From positions 7,364,001-7,428,000 of the forward strand of contig JAEMBT020000005.1 in the NCBI GenBank assembly GCA_018873245.2: 64,000 bases of DNA. Direction: 5' to 3'. The DNA is from Archegozetes longisetosus. Lineage: Eukaryota; Arthropoda; Arachnida; Sarcoptiformes; Trhypochthoniidae. The position numbers were made by a program, and so were the translations under genes. Shown here in pieces: positions 49,218-60,348 of this stretch; positions within the stretch are counted from its first letter, which is position 1; every line of letters starts with the position of its first letter. Below the pieces are notes generated by a model that made no database searches, had not been told where the DNA came from, and saw only the letters and a program-made list of their open reading frames with translations.

Positions 49218-49838
49218 ACAAATTTCTATAAATTTTGATTACTTATTAAGAAAGTTTTATAGTTCATAATTGATTATGAAATTGATTACGTTTGTTACTA
49301 CGAAAGAAAGTTTGCTCAATATCTTAAATCCGATTGCTTTTATCTAACCTTAGAAAGTTTATGACTCAAAATTATGTTAACTAAGAATAAAAATATCAAT
49401 TTGTATGTCTGACACGATTTTGAACAAATAAAACATTTGTTTTTAAAAATTGATAAACAGTCGAAATCATGTTATATTCCATTCAAATGTTTGGCAATTT
49501 ATGATCGTTTAAGATTTTCACGATTTAAAATTGTTTTAAATGTTTGTGTGAATGTAGAACAAACTGGATTTTTGAACATATTCTACGAGATCTACAATTG
49601 ACGCCAAATACCTTTACTTTTATTAGTCCCAAACTGATGTGTTCCGAGCAAATTTTTAAGGATTTGCTCACTCATTGAATTTACTATCAAACCTAAAATA
49701 TGAATCATTTGATTTTAACGTAGTGAACAACCTGATAATCACTGATAATCAAACGATTTGATGCATTTTTAAGTCAGATAAAGTTCAAAAAAGTTCAGAA
49801 ACTTGTTTCGGCACAACATAAAATCTATATTATGACGC
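49218..49838. other. Intergenic, nothing recognised
   Basis: This stretch contains the 3' untranslated region of the upstream gene (AATAAA-like words near 49427). No other feature seen. Confidence 0.4.
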
Positions 49839-50051
49839 ATGTTTATGATTAATAAACTCAATAAAATCAAGGCAATAACTCCTGAAGCTGATAGAATATT
49901 AATTGTTATCTTGTTTCATATGGACCATGAGCCGAGAGATATCGCACAGGATATGAATTTAAATATAACTGTGAAAAGTTGTACATTAAGACACCAAAAC
50001 AGGTTCAGTCGTGAGTCAAGTTTTGATTTTTATTATCAAAATTCTCGTTAG
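49839..50051 (+). pseudogene. Possible Tc1-type transposase helix-turn-helix fragment
   Basis: A 70-codon frame from an ATG reads ITPEADRILIVILF, then RDIAQDMNLNITVKSCTLRH. This fits the DNA-binding helix-turn-helix region of Tc1/Tc3-type transposases (TPE.DR.I, I..DLNL.VS..T.RR). No catalytic part follows. It is probably a remnant rather than a gene. Confidence 0.35.
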
Positions 50052-50715
50052 CATTTAAGCTACAGTTCTCTGCCTAAGACCATTCAATTTTTATGCTTCG
50101 CTAGCTTTTTATCTCGGCGCATCAGGGATTAAGGTAAAACCATCAATTGTAGATATAATTGCTGACTCTTGAGATTAGGACAATCAAACATTATAGATTT
50201 TTGCTTAGCCCCTTTTATTTAAACCTTAACCTTGCAATGAAGCTTCAATGTTGTCCCAATTGTGAGATTAATATTCCGAATTGCTGAAACTAGCTTTCGA
50301 AAAGAACTGTATATGGATGACTTCTCAGCTCACATAATCAAGACTAATACTTTTGTGATAACAAATAGGGTGAACCCATTTTTTCGGCGAAGCCATACAA
50401 CGGACGTCACCCGCGAAACGAATTGTTTTTAACTGGTTGGTGAAAACATCGATTTCAATAGAACTAATGGAAAAAGTATCGTATAGTTCCTACTCAGAAA
50501 GTATATGAAAACCCATATAACTATAACCGATTTGAAGAGCAATGTAAAATGGTATATGTCACTAGCGTTGGAAAGCTATAATTTTCAAGATATACAGGAT
50601 CCCAAAAATGATCGTCCCCCATGCACAGCAAAAATCGTTAGATAGACGAATTTCGAGTTTATTCTTGAACTCTACATACAAAATAATTAAGGGAAAAAAT
50701 TCAATAATCAGAGTG
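50052..50715. other. Repeat-like intergenic DNA
   Basis: Near 50390-50640 there is sequence with GAAAGCTAT-type words and ATGGTATATG similar in style to 23180-23480 in the monooxygenase intron. This suggests two copies of a dispersed non-coding repeat. No protein-coding content. Confidence 0.35.
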
Positions 50716-50944
50716 TTAGCCATTGGCTACTATTGCAGCTCTAATTCTAGCTGAATAACTTAATAGATTTTCAAACGATTCAATAATATCTTTAGGCGAT
50801 ATTTGGACTTTGTACACATTATTAATCAATACTTCATAAGAAAATGAGAGTGCATTATCGTCTTCTTTAGCTCCTTTAAAAGCGATACATTTTATTCTGT
50901 CGGTTAATCTTTGTTCATCGGAATCATCAATTTTGAGATATTTT
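50716..50944 (-). other. Open frame with protein-like composition, unknown
   Basis: On the minus strand about 75 codons stay open between TAA stops. They read like real protein (RLTDRIKCIAFKGAKEDD, SYEVLINNVYKVQISPKD, LLSYSARIRAAIVANG). There is no ATG at the beginning and no obvious splice acceptor, so it may be a remnant exon. I do not recognise the family. Confidence 0.3.
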
Positions 50945-51186
50945 TAAATAAATTCATATTATGATCAATGCCGAAATTTTGCGGGAAATCTCAAATCTAA
51001 TACCCTTAATATATTTTCGAGAGACCTTTAATTATATATATTTTACACTTTATTTAATCGATTAACATATGAAAATTGTTCCCGATTTTCCCGAATTTAT
51101 AGGAAATTTGCCGATGTCTAATTCCATAACAAAAGCTTCAACAGATTTTCATAACACTAATAAAATTAGAGTACATTAACTTATCA

Positions 51187-51194
51187 GTGATAAG
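51187..51194. repeat. 8 bp target site duplication, left
   Basis: GTGATAAG here is repeated exactly at 51842-51849 on the other side of the hAT derivative. Eight bases is the hAT-specific duplication length. Confidence 0.9.
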
Positions 51195-51841
51195 CAGGGC
51201 AAGTATTTTTCGGGAGTCTAAAGTGGTCAAATCGGTCGGGAATCGGGAGCTTAAAAGAACCGAAATCGGGACTTAAAAAGCAAAAATCGGGAGTTTAAAA
51301 ACTTCATTTTCAATCATAATACAACGAAAATAGTTGTTTTCTTTCTTCAAATGTATTAAACTGTATTAATAGTCCTTTAAAAATTTATTGTACTTAATAA
51401 TTAGATTGATCTCCAAGTTTTCAGGTGAAAAACACTGCCGATCTTCTGTCAAAAGATTTTTATACACAGTGAAAGAGCGCTCGGCATACACAGATACCAA
51501 AAGCGCATGTTCTCTGTTCAAACGATGCTCATAACTATTACTTCACAAAATATTTTTATAAAGCTTTATCAAGATAATGAATTTTCGATTACAGTTGTGA
51601 TCAATTTAAATATTTTCGTTATATTTTTAAGTCAAAATGAGATAAAACTTTTAAAAATCTCATATTTTAAACAAAACATTCTAAATCGGGAGAAACTCCG
51701 AGAAGCTTAAAATCGGGAAAATCGGGACATTCAAATTATTTTTATAGAAGCCTGAAGTGACCACAAATACATTAATATAAAATTTCCGAGGAATAACTTT
51801 AGGGAAAATTATCGGGATTTCCCGAAAAATACTTGCCCTGG
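51195..51841 (-). mobile_element. Non-autonomous hAT element, 647 bases
   Basis: The ends are CAGGGCAAGTATTTTTCGGG and its near-perfect complement (CCCGAAAAATACTTGCCCTG). They are flanked by an exact 8-base duplication GTGATAAG. Inner subterminal repeats of AATCGGGA-type words occur on both sides (51230-51290 and 51680-51730). On the minus strand the C-terminal hAT dimerisation segment of the transposase survives at about 51365-51508 (VYAERSFTVYKNLL then FSPENLEINLI, ending in a stop). Most of the transposase has been deleted internally. Confidence 0.92.
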
Positions 51842-51849
51842 TGATAAGT
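51842..51849. repeat. 8 bp target site duplication, right
   Basis: Exact copy of GTGATAAG at 51187-51194. Confidence 0.9.
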
Positions 51850-52254
51850 CAACTGACATCTCTCGCACACAAATATTGACATCTATTCATTTTACCATTT
51901 ACAACTAAATTTGCCAAAATAGAGCTTAAATAAGGACATTATTTATCGGAATTGAAACATCCGAATACAAGAGATGTGACCATTATTACCTTTACTAAAA
52001 TTAATTTTATTATTCTCTCATATCGATGGGTCTTGTTTATAAAAATCTAGAGTCAGATTCTCACTTATCGACTCTATATGTCATAACTTTACGAAACGCA
52101 TCGTATGGTGGAGACAAACGGATAAAAAATGGATTACAAATTAAAATTTTCATTTACTCATATAAGACATCTCTTTAGAGTATTCATTTATAAATTATTG
52201 ATATATATAGTGAAGGTAATGTAAAATCATATTTGTATTATTTTGAATGATTTA

Positions 52255-52434
52255 CAGTAAAACCTCGCTATCACTCAGTTGAAGGATCTGAAAATTAACT
52301 TTGTTAAAACGAGACTCAGTTATATCGAGACTTTTTTAGTATTATATCTATAGAGTTTATGCTGGGATTGTCAAAATTGATTCGTTTTAATGGCGTATCG
52401 CTATATCAATATTCATTATATCGAGGTTTTACTG
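52255..52434. mobile_element. 180-base pogo/Tigger-like MITE
   Basis: The ends CAGTAAAACCTCGCTAT and the complement ATATCGAGGTTTTACTG are inverted repeats of about 17-20 bases, flanked by TA on each side (52253-52254 and 52435-52436). A second internal pair with related sequence (CGAGACTCAGTTATATCGAG) is present. This terminal sequence is typical of pogo/Tigger-related elements. Non-coding. Confidence 0.8.
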
Positions 52435-52488
52435 TATTTCAATACAAAGTACTAGTATATAACTATGAATATAAACTCATTTTAACTA

Positions 52489-52602
52489 AGTCTGAGTCTG
52501 AGGCTGAGTGTAGTTCTCACCATTAAATTGCATTTCATATTCTAAAAGTTGAATAGTTTTTTCACTTTCTCTTAATTGATTTAAATATAACTCGAAGTTA
52601 TG
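52489..52602 (-). other. Possible orphan exon with coiled-coil composition
   Basis: On the minus strand about 38 codons read FHNFELYLNQLRESEKTIQL then LEYEMQFNGENY before a run of Gln-Pro/Gln-Thr and a stop. The composition is protein-like, but no start, partner exon or clear acceptor was found. It may be a relic of a coiled-coil gene. Confidence 0.2.
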
Positions 52603-54014
52603 AAAGGTGAAGTAACAAATACTTATGAATCATATGATAATTATAAACATAAAAAATCCTATAAACTAAAAATTTTCATTTATTAAAACTAACCAATTAT
52701 TGGATGTAAACCAATTTTCAATGAAATAGTTTTAAACTGAATTGCATTACATTCAATCATTACAATACCACAATTTAAATAAGGCTAAAGATAACTCAGA
52801 TCTATATAATAAAATGCTTAAATGCTCTTTCTGTACGACCAGTCAAAAACTTTGTTCGTGGTCATCACAGAGAAATCAGACTGGTTTCAATGTTTCTCAT
52901 CTGATACAAAGAGTTGATTAAAGTGTTTTTAAACTAAAAGTTACTACTATTCTATTTTTATTTCGTGAATACGCCACTTAATTGAAACACAATACGATTT
53001 AAATAAGCAAAGTTCTGAACAAGAAAAGACATTGCACTACATGCAGGTAACTCACACATATAGCAAACGTAAACAACGATTAGAAATTAAGTTAAAGCCT
53101 TATATTGTTTAAAGATTTTTAAAGTGAAATTTGAGGTGTATTTTGTATCTGTGTTTGTGTATGTAATTATATTATTACAAATATTAGTGATTGTGATATG
53201 AAAGATTCGACGACTAATAAAGTCGTCGAAGATTTAAAGGTTTTAGAGTTATTCTAAGTTTTTAGACTAATACTAAATGGAGAAAGAAATTTAAAATCTC
53301 TATTTAGAGAACTATTTATTTGTTGAATAAAGTTTTAAATCTTTAATTTTATGAACTTAATAACGGGCTTTTAAAGATGACTCAGAGTTTTAATAAAACA
53401 CTTATAAATTTAACACAAAACCTAAGCATATGATAATTTACGTTTGTTTGTATGAATATCGAATCACCATTATTTTAATGAAATTTCTTGTTTGAGACTC
53501 AACAGGCTAGAGATATGAGCCTGAGCTTGAGCAAGACTGAGTCCAGGTTTATAAAGTGCTGAGTCTCAGGCTCCATAATTGATCTCGAGTTGGGCCTTGA
53601 GCCTAGGCTTAGACTAGCCTATGTCTATCATTATTGATATATTAGGGAAATATGAGAGGATAGATAAGATATTAATACGAAAAAGAAATGCAGGATCATA
53701 AGTGGTGAAATTAGAAAAGTTTAAAAGTGGCATTCGCTTATCATTGTTTTTTGTCAAAATTACTAAAGTATCATGAAATATTGCTTCAAAGTAGAATAAG
53801 TTATTTATAGTAATCAAATCATTTGATTGGAAATAAGTAGGTGTTTTATTCAACATACAGCGTATCAGAAACTATAGAAAATCCAATATGAACATAAGCA
53901 TTGAAAGGTCAGTATCAAACAAATCAGGCTCAACAACTTTCACTGCACTCAGTTCTAATGAATTAATAGATATGAGACATTCAGCTTATGTCGTTTCCAA
54001 TATTCTCAAGCAGT
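52603..54014. other. Intergenic with dispersed GAGCCTGAGCTTGAGC-type repeats
   Basis: AT-rich. At 53505-53625 there are repeated words related to GAGCCTGAGCTTGAGC, and similar words occur near 52490-52510 and 57905-57960. They look like a dispersed simple repeat family. No supported gene. Confidence 0.4.
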
Positions 54015-54927
54015 TTAAGAAGAATAAAGTGCCCCACCATCTAATAATAAATTGATTCCGGTAACGAATGATGATTCATCCGATGCCAGATATAAGATAG
54101 CATTTGCGATATCTTCTGGTTCTCCGACTCGACCCAATGGGTACTTTTTGGAGAAATTATCAAAAATTTGATCTGTATTTTGAAGACCTAATGCTTCGAA
54201 AAAATTTGTTTTGACAACTGCTGGACTAAAATTGTTTGAAAAATAATTAAAATCTTACAACTTATAGATTACTAAAAACAAGTTATTCAAAAGTATTACT
54301 TGACAGCATTGACGCGAATTCCTTTTGGTCCCAATTCAAGTGCTAAACATTTAGTTAACATGTCTATTGCACTTTTCGACATAGAATATAGTGGGGCCAT
54401 CGCGGTCTGTCACAAAATCGAAAATCGATAATTTGTCAAAGATTTTACTATTTATGAAAACTTACGGGCCTAAGACCGACTATACTCGAAACATTAATAA
54501 TAACTCCTTTAGTCTTTTCCAAATGTTCAACTGATAAATGTGTCAAATAAACTACTGAACGCACGTTCAAATTCATAACCCGGTCGTAGACGTCCATCAC
54601 ATTCGAATCTCTAATAGAACATCGACCACCAGCACCTGCATTGTTGACCAATATATCAAGTTTACCAAACTTACTGATTGTTGAATCAATCAATCGTTTG
54701 CAATCTTCAGTTTTTGTAACGTCTACCACAACTTCCAGTGCTTGTAATCCTTTTGGTGATACTTTATTACATTGTTGAGCCACTTCTGACACATTTTGTG
54801 CATTACGTCCAGTGACCACAACTTGTGCTCCAGCTTGAGATAGCAAAACAGCAGTTTTTGCTCCGATACCAGAGCTCGAACCAGTAACGAGAGCAACTTT
54901 TCCACTAAAGTCTCTATTATTTGCCAT
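54015..54927 (-). CDS. Short-chain dehydrogenase/reductase, classical SDR
   Basis: Three exons on the minus strand, 54927-54466, 54406-54300 and 54225-54015, join in frame to 259 aa, the standard size for a classical SDR. The start is the ATG giving [16 protein letters not shown]; an upstream GTG is not credible. All catalytic elements are present: the TGSSSGIG nucleotide-binding loop, NNAG, the Ser of NVSSIVG, and YSMSK (Tyr and Lys). The C-terminal part has [20 protein letters not shown] and [12 protein letters not shown], typical of the family. An Arg in VVVTGRN after the second strand suggests NADP(H) preference. It would act in the cytosol; the substrate is unknown. A dead paralogue lies 1.8 kb away. 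Confidence 0.92.
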
Positions 54928-56714
54928 TATATTTCTATGACTTAACTGCACGATATAACTCGTTAAATAATGTGTTCTAATCGGTATAGCGATTACTTTT
55001 ATACTGTTTTCTTCAAATGAGAAAGTGTTTCATAATCACTTTCAAGGCTGATAAGTTCGTGAGTACTCTAACAATCAGTTATCTTATCAGACACAGAGGA
55101 GGACTTTTACAGTAAATTTTTGAAAGGCTCAGGAGTGTTAAGCGTAGCAAAAAGTATCAAATAACAGGCATTTGTCGACTTTTCTATCAAATCATTCACA
55201 TATTCATAAATTGCAATTTAAATGAAATTTCGTTGAGAAACACATCCAAACCTAACTTAACCTAACATCAAACAAAATTTATAAATAGTTCTAGGGATTA
55301 AAATTATGTATTTGATGTTTTCTCAGTAACCTGATTGACATTAGTCTTGATTTTTGTAGTTTGATATTTAGCTCAAATGCAATTTATTGCTACAGTCCAT
55401 TCTGGATATCGTGAACGGATCGGTGCAGCCGAAAGAATTTACAATAGAAGTCGTCATAGAAAATGTTAACCATAGGATATTTACTCTTCAATAGCTATAT
55501 AAATGTTAAGATAAAAGAATTGAGATTATTCATAGTAAGTGAAATCTTAAGCTGGTATTTTAAGAATTTCGCAAAAATTTTCGATCATTTTCTACAAGGC
55601 CTTTTTTTAACTTCGGAAGGTATACTTGACATGAATACTGTTTATTCTAGGTGTGGGCTCATATAAGTTCACACTAACAAAGTTTTCACTGTAAGTAGCT
55701 TCCCAAAAACTGTACTTTTAAGCACAGATTCTGTGGTATTAGTGCATTGTACAGTGCAATGCGTTTATCACAACCAAGCATTCACTATAAGAGGGTTTAC
55801 TACATCTAAGATACAGTGTATTTGATAAATCAAACATAGATTCTACTATTCAAATATACAGTAAGTTGAATCACCATTTAAAGGAATGCGTGACGATAAA
55901 ATAAGATAACATTTATTAACGTAATTGATAATAAGAATTTATTTGTAGCAATCGAATGAACCTATTAAGAATTAATGAATGCTTATTCATAACTTAAGGA
56001 ACAGAAATTTTTGAAAATCAAATCTTAGTCCATATACAGAGAGACATCGCGCAAATCGTACCTAATAAATATGTTTTGAAGATTAATACTTAATTTAAAT
56101 TGAATGCGAGAAATGAAGAAATGCCTTAACATAATGACCTAAGAATATGTATAAATGTCCCTAAAATTGAAGTAATCATAATTGAAAGTATTAGAATCTG
56201 ATAAGAAAAAGTGAAATTTTATTTTGACTCAATGTTTTTCGAACTTATTAGAGTAAAAGCTACGTCTTTTACTTATGACTAAATAGCAAATTATGCTATT
56301 TTCGTAATTCATTTTTACAAAGTTTGATAACATAATCACATGAATTTGAAGTTTGAATGTTTTGTTATATTTTTCACTCGTCAGTCTAATAATACCTTAT
56401 TTTATATCGAAGTTTAAGAGTTGAAAAAAGGGAACCTTTAAACTTGCGAATTGAATTAATAGGTTCTTCTATGCATAAACAGTAAAAATTGTTTTATTAT
56501 GTGTGCCCCTGATTGCTAAGACTTTTCTTCATTTCTCTCATTGAAATGCAGATACTGTTTTTGATATTTCACTCCATTCAAATTATAGCTGCGCGTGTTA
56601 ACTAATGAAACATCACCGGTATTAAACTTTAATTGTCGTTCGATTATGTAACACACTTCAGTCTTACCAATTTATAATATCTTCTAAAGTAGTTTAAATG
56701 TCAAATATTATAGA
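54928..56714. other. Intergenic between SDR gene and SDR pseudogene
   Basis: The first about 270 bases (to 55200) resemble 57790-58200, upstream of the pseudogene, so the promoter was duplicated with the gene. The remainder is AT-rich with no recognised feature. Confidence 0.45.
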
Positions 56715-57716
56715 ACTAAATACTCTGCCATCTAATTCTAAATTAATTCTTGTAACAAATGACGATTCATCTGATGATGGGTAGCATCTGCAATATCTTT
56801 TAACCTTCCTGCTCAACCCAATGGATACTTTTTGGCCAAATTATCAAAAGTTTGATTTGAGTTCAAAGGAAAATAGATTCAATTTTTTGGCAGCTACTAG
56901 ACTAAAATTCATTGAAATTGATTTAAAGTCCTGAAAATTATCAGGATTCTGTTGTAATGAGTCACGTACTACTGTAAATTACACTCATTCTCATTAAGTT
57001 AACGTTAGACTAATAGAGATAAGGCAGACCTAACTTAAACTTAAACTCATAAAGCATTACTGTAGGACATAATTGTTGATAAAGTTTACATGAATTGCTT
57101 TTGGTATCGATTCAATTACTAAGCATGTAGTAAACATGTCTGGTGCATTTTTCGACATATAGTATATCAGACAATTATTGAACTGTTAAATAAAATAAAA
57201 CATTTTCACAAATAGACTAATTTAAAACTAAGCTGGATATAATCGAAAACTTACTGGCTTAAGAATGGCAACACTCGAAACGTTAATAATGACCCCTTTA
57301 GTTTTCTCATATGCTCAACTGATACATAAATGTAAATGTATTAAACAAACGACTGAACGTAAGTTCAAATTCATGAACCACCAGTAATCTTGATGATCCA
57401 ATAGTATCCTAAGCTCCTACAATTGAATTGTTATCTAGTATATCGAGTTTATCAAATTTTCTGATTGCTGGATCAATCGATCGTTTGAAGGTCGTCGTTA
57501 TCAGTTAACGTCTGCCACAACTTCTAATGTTTATAACCTTTTTGGCGATACTTTAGTACATTCTTGAGCCACCTTTGAGACATTTTGCTCATTACGTTTA
57601 GTTATGATCACTTGTGCACCATCTCTTGATAGAGATACTACAGCTGTTGCTCTGATTCTAGAACTTGAACCATTTATGGGTGCAACTTTTCCTTTCAAGT
57701 CCCTTACATTTGCCAT
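56715..57716 (-). pseudogene. SDR pseudogene, paralogue of 54015-54927
   Basis: On the minus strand it begins MANVRDLKGKVAPINGSSSR at 57716. The cofactor loop TGSSSGIG has become NGSSSRIR and a stop follows after 61 codons. The rest of the SDR can be followed in fragments to about 56715, with lost reading frame, stops and missing catalytic region. The downstream flank around 57790-58200 is also similar to the active gene's upstream region. Divergence is considerable, so the duplication is old. Confidence 0.85.
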
Positions 57717-58583
57717 TATTTTAGATTGTTTATTGACGCAATTTCACAAAGTACCTAACTTTAAAGTATGTTTTGTATTCTATTGGGATTAATTTCAAAA
57801 TGCTCTCTCCATCTAATAGGTTATTTTGATTAACAATATTAACGTGATAAATAATATGTGAATATTATGACAAGTCATTGTTAATATCAATAATACAGAT
57901 GAACTCCTCTTCAAGCTTGAGCATTAATCGGAAATCACTATTTGAGCTTGAGCTTTACTTGTAATAAGCAAACTACAGCTCAGCTCATAGCTCAAACTGC
58001 TCGAAAGCTAACTCTCGTATTTGATTAATTATATGCAGGAGCGAAAAATGCTCAAAGATAGGTATGCTTACAAAGGAATTGACGAGAAATGAGGAGTGTT
58101 AATATTTCAGATACTCAATAGCTATTAAATAATAGGCATCTGTGATCCTTTTTCATCTAACGACAGGCATTAATAGTCATTTATATACATATTAAAAATC
58201 TACAATAAAGAACATTAAAGTGATGTATAGCTGTGAGAAAAGCACCAATGTTATGTCATACTCTCTGTAGCACACATTAATTTCAGCTTAATTTCGAATT
58301 GTGATTCTCTTTCTTGTCTAAAATGATTAAGAACTACATCTTATAGCATATAAATTGTTATGTGAACATGAAAACGTTGGCATAAGATGTATCATTTCTC
58401 GAAGATGTGCATAGAGTGTACTGTGCTTAAATGATGCATTAATCGCAGTGTTATTAAAAGCCTCTTATGAGAGTATATTGCAGTCATTTACTCGCTCATA
58501 ATTGGAACTTTTCTTGAGACAATAACAGCTAAAAGAGAGACTGTAGCTTCAATTCAAATAATTAAAGTTAGAAAACTCGATAG
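57717..58583. other. Intergenic, nothing recognised apart from SDR-flank similarity
   Basis: This stretch contains GAGCTTGAGC-type words (57905-57960) and sequence resembling the flank of the active SDR (58080-58200). No gene. Confidence 0.4.
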
Positions 58584-59669
58584 TTATTCTGTTTGTATTA
58601 GAACCACAGAATATGTAATTACAGCCGCAATAATAGATAGAAAAGCTTTCAGATCAACTTCAAACAAATTCCAAGCACTGAATCCAATGCGAATATCTTT
58701 AATTTGAGATAATAATAATAAATCGATTGGTTTCAAATCGGATTTTGTTGTAAAATTTCGAACGGAATACGATTTCATGGCATAAGTTATCAATTCATTC
58801 ATCTTGTTAGGAATGATATCACAAGTAAAACACAGTGCTATTAATTTAATTGATTGGTTTATGAGCCACGAGACAGCGATAATTCCTTTGTATTTAAGTA
58901 TAACTAAACTACAAATGCCTGAGATCATACCTAAAGAACTCGAAAGAATAGCAAATAATGTTAATAGAGATAGAACTGAATTGATGAAACTGACAAATTC
59001 TTGCATTCTCCAAAAGTTGTTGTGAAATTCTTGAACAGTCATGTTATCAATGTTTCGTTTTATCACATCCAATTCATAGCTAACAAGTTTACAACTAAAG
59101 CAAATCAGACTTATTGTTGCAGTGTGACAAATAAGATCAACATTTTTTAAGTAAATGGAGAATATAAAGTTGAAAGCATTGCTATGCTCGATGCTACATT
59201 TCACAAATAAACAACTGGTTGATGAGAAAATTATTGGAACTATCAATAGAAAAAATGCTATTTTCAGCCCTATTTTATGGTCTGACTTTTTCAACAAATT
59301 AAATGAGAGCATCTTTCGTAACAGTTCATCTCCTTTTATGGCTAGTATAAGGCTGTCTGAAATAGCTTGAATTGCAAATAAAATGGCCGTAATTAATACA
59401 GTTACAAGTGCAATATTAACTCTATTAGAAGTACTAGCTGCATTGAAACTGATTCTCAAATTCCTAACCAATTCCCACTTAGAATACAAACTTAAACACA
59501 CAATTAGTACGTTAAGTATAATAAGTGACAGACGGATAATTTTAGAGAATTTTGAAGTTGAAAAAGTGAAACCACAATATGTGATACCAAATACACGATG
59601 AAGTCTTATTAACCACTTAAGTGAATCATTTTGTTGAACAAGTTCATTTTTGAAATCACAAACTCTCAT
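58584..59669 (-). CDS. Gustatory receptor-like seven-transmembrane protein, second type
   Basis: A single uninterrupted frame on the minus strand encodes 361 aa from the ATG at 59669; an extension to a TTG at 59705 is not needed. Several hydrophobic segments follow the usual receptor spacing (IIRLSLIILNVLIVCL, VNIALVTVLITAILFAI, KIAFFLLIVPIIFSS, CHTATISLICFSC, ILSSSLGMISGICSLV). The C-terminus has AAVITYSVVLIQ, matching the TYxxxxxQ signature. Sequence similarity to the receptor at 41421-42584 is slight outside the C-terminal motif, so this is a different subfamily. Intronless like its distant relative. The ligand is unknown. Confidence 0.8.
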   Translation of the reverse strand: MRVCDFKNELVQQNDSLKWLIRLHRVFGITYCGFTFSTSKFSKIIRLSLIILNVLIVCLSLYSKWELVRNLRISFNAASTSNRVNIALVTVLITAILFAIQAISDSLILAIKGDELLRKMLSFNLLKKSDHKIGLKIAFFLLIVPIIFSSTSCLFVKCSIEHSNAFNFIFSIYLKNVDLICHTATISLICFSCKLVSYELDVIKRNIDNMTVQEFHNNFWRMQEFVSFINSVLSLLTLFAILSSSLGMISGICSLVILKYKGIIAVSWLINQSIKLIALCFTCDIIPNKMNELITYAMKSYSVRNFTTKSDLKPIDLLLLSQIKDIRIGFSAWNLFEVDLKAFLSIIAAVITYSVVLIQTE

Positions 59670-60348
59670 AGCTAATAGAAAAGATTTAACAAAATTTTTT
59701 TGCAATAGATCGAAAGTGACTTAAATTTACTTCAGTTTTCTATCGAGATTCGTAGTATCGATGGATTTTTCTTATTATCGGTGCCTTTCAATGAAAACAA
59801 AATTGAGTTTTTACTTTAGATGCATTAACTATATTAAACCCATTAAGTTAATGAAACTTTTACTTATATTCATACGACGTCTGCATATCTGTGTCTTGTA
59901 AATATGATTTTGCTGACAATTCTAATATGATTTTATTTCAGTCAAAGTAATAGTCTGTCAGATAAAGTTAAGCAAATATTTAAGCGACTCTTTTACAGTC
60001 AAATACATCAAATATTAATCGAACATATGACTACAAAACATTTCACAATATTATGTCAATCTGAAAATGTATTTGGGTTTACAAAATTAATAGATTATCA
60101 AACTATAGACAAAATGAACTATAAGTTCATTTTAAATTTTGAATCAAATGTAAGTTATTCTATGAAAAGTATTCAAAAGTTATACAAAAATATTTAAACC
60201 AAGTCCAAAAGATTTGTCTTATTTCTAAAGATAATTATTAAAAATAAAGTTCACAAACATGTAACTTGATGTAAAAGATTACTCAACTGTAGATATTGGA
60301 TATATTTTAGAAAACGCTACAAAATGAATCAAATAGTTTGCGACTTAA
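59670..60348. other. Intergenic, nothing recognised
   Basis: AT-rich DNA between two minus-strand genes. It should include the receptor promoter and the 3' untranslated region of the RNA-binding gene. Confidence 0.4.

Noticed and set aside
53614-53856. 80-codon minus-strand frame with an ATG
   Set aside because: No signal peptide, domain or similarity to any family I know. Length is within chance expectation for AT-rich DNA scanned on both strands.
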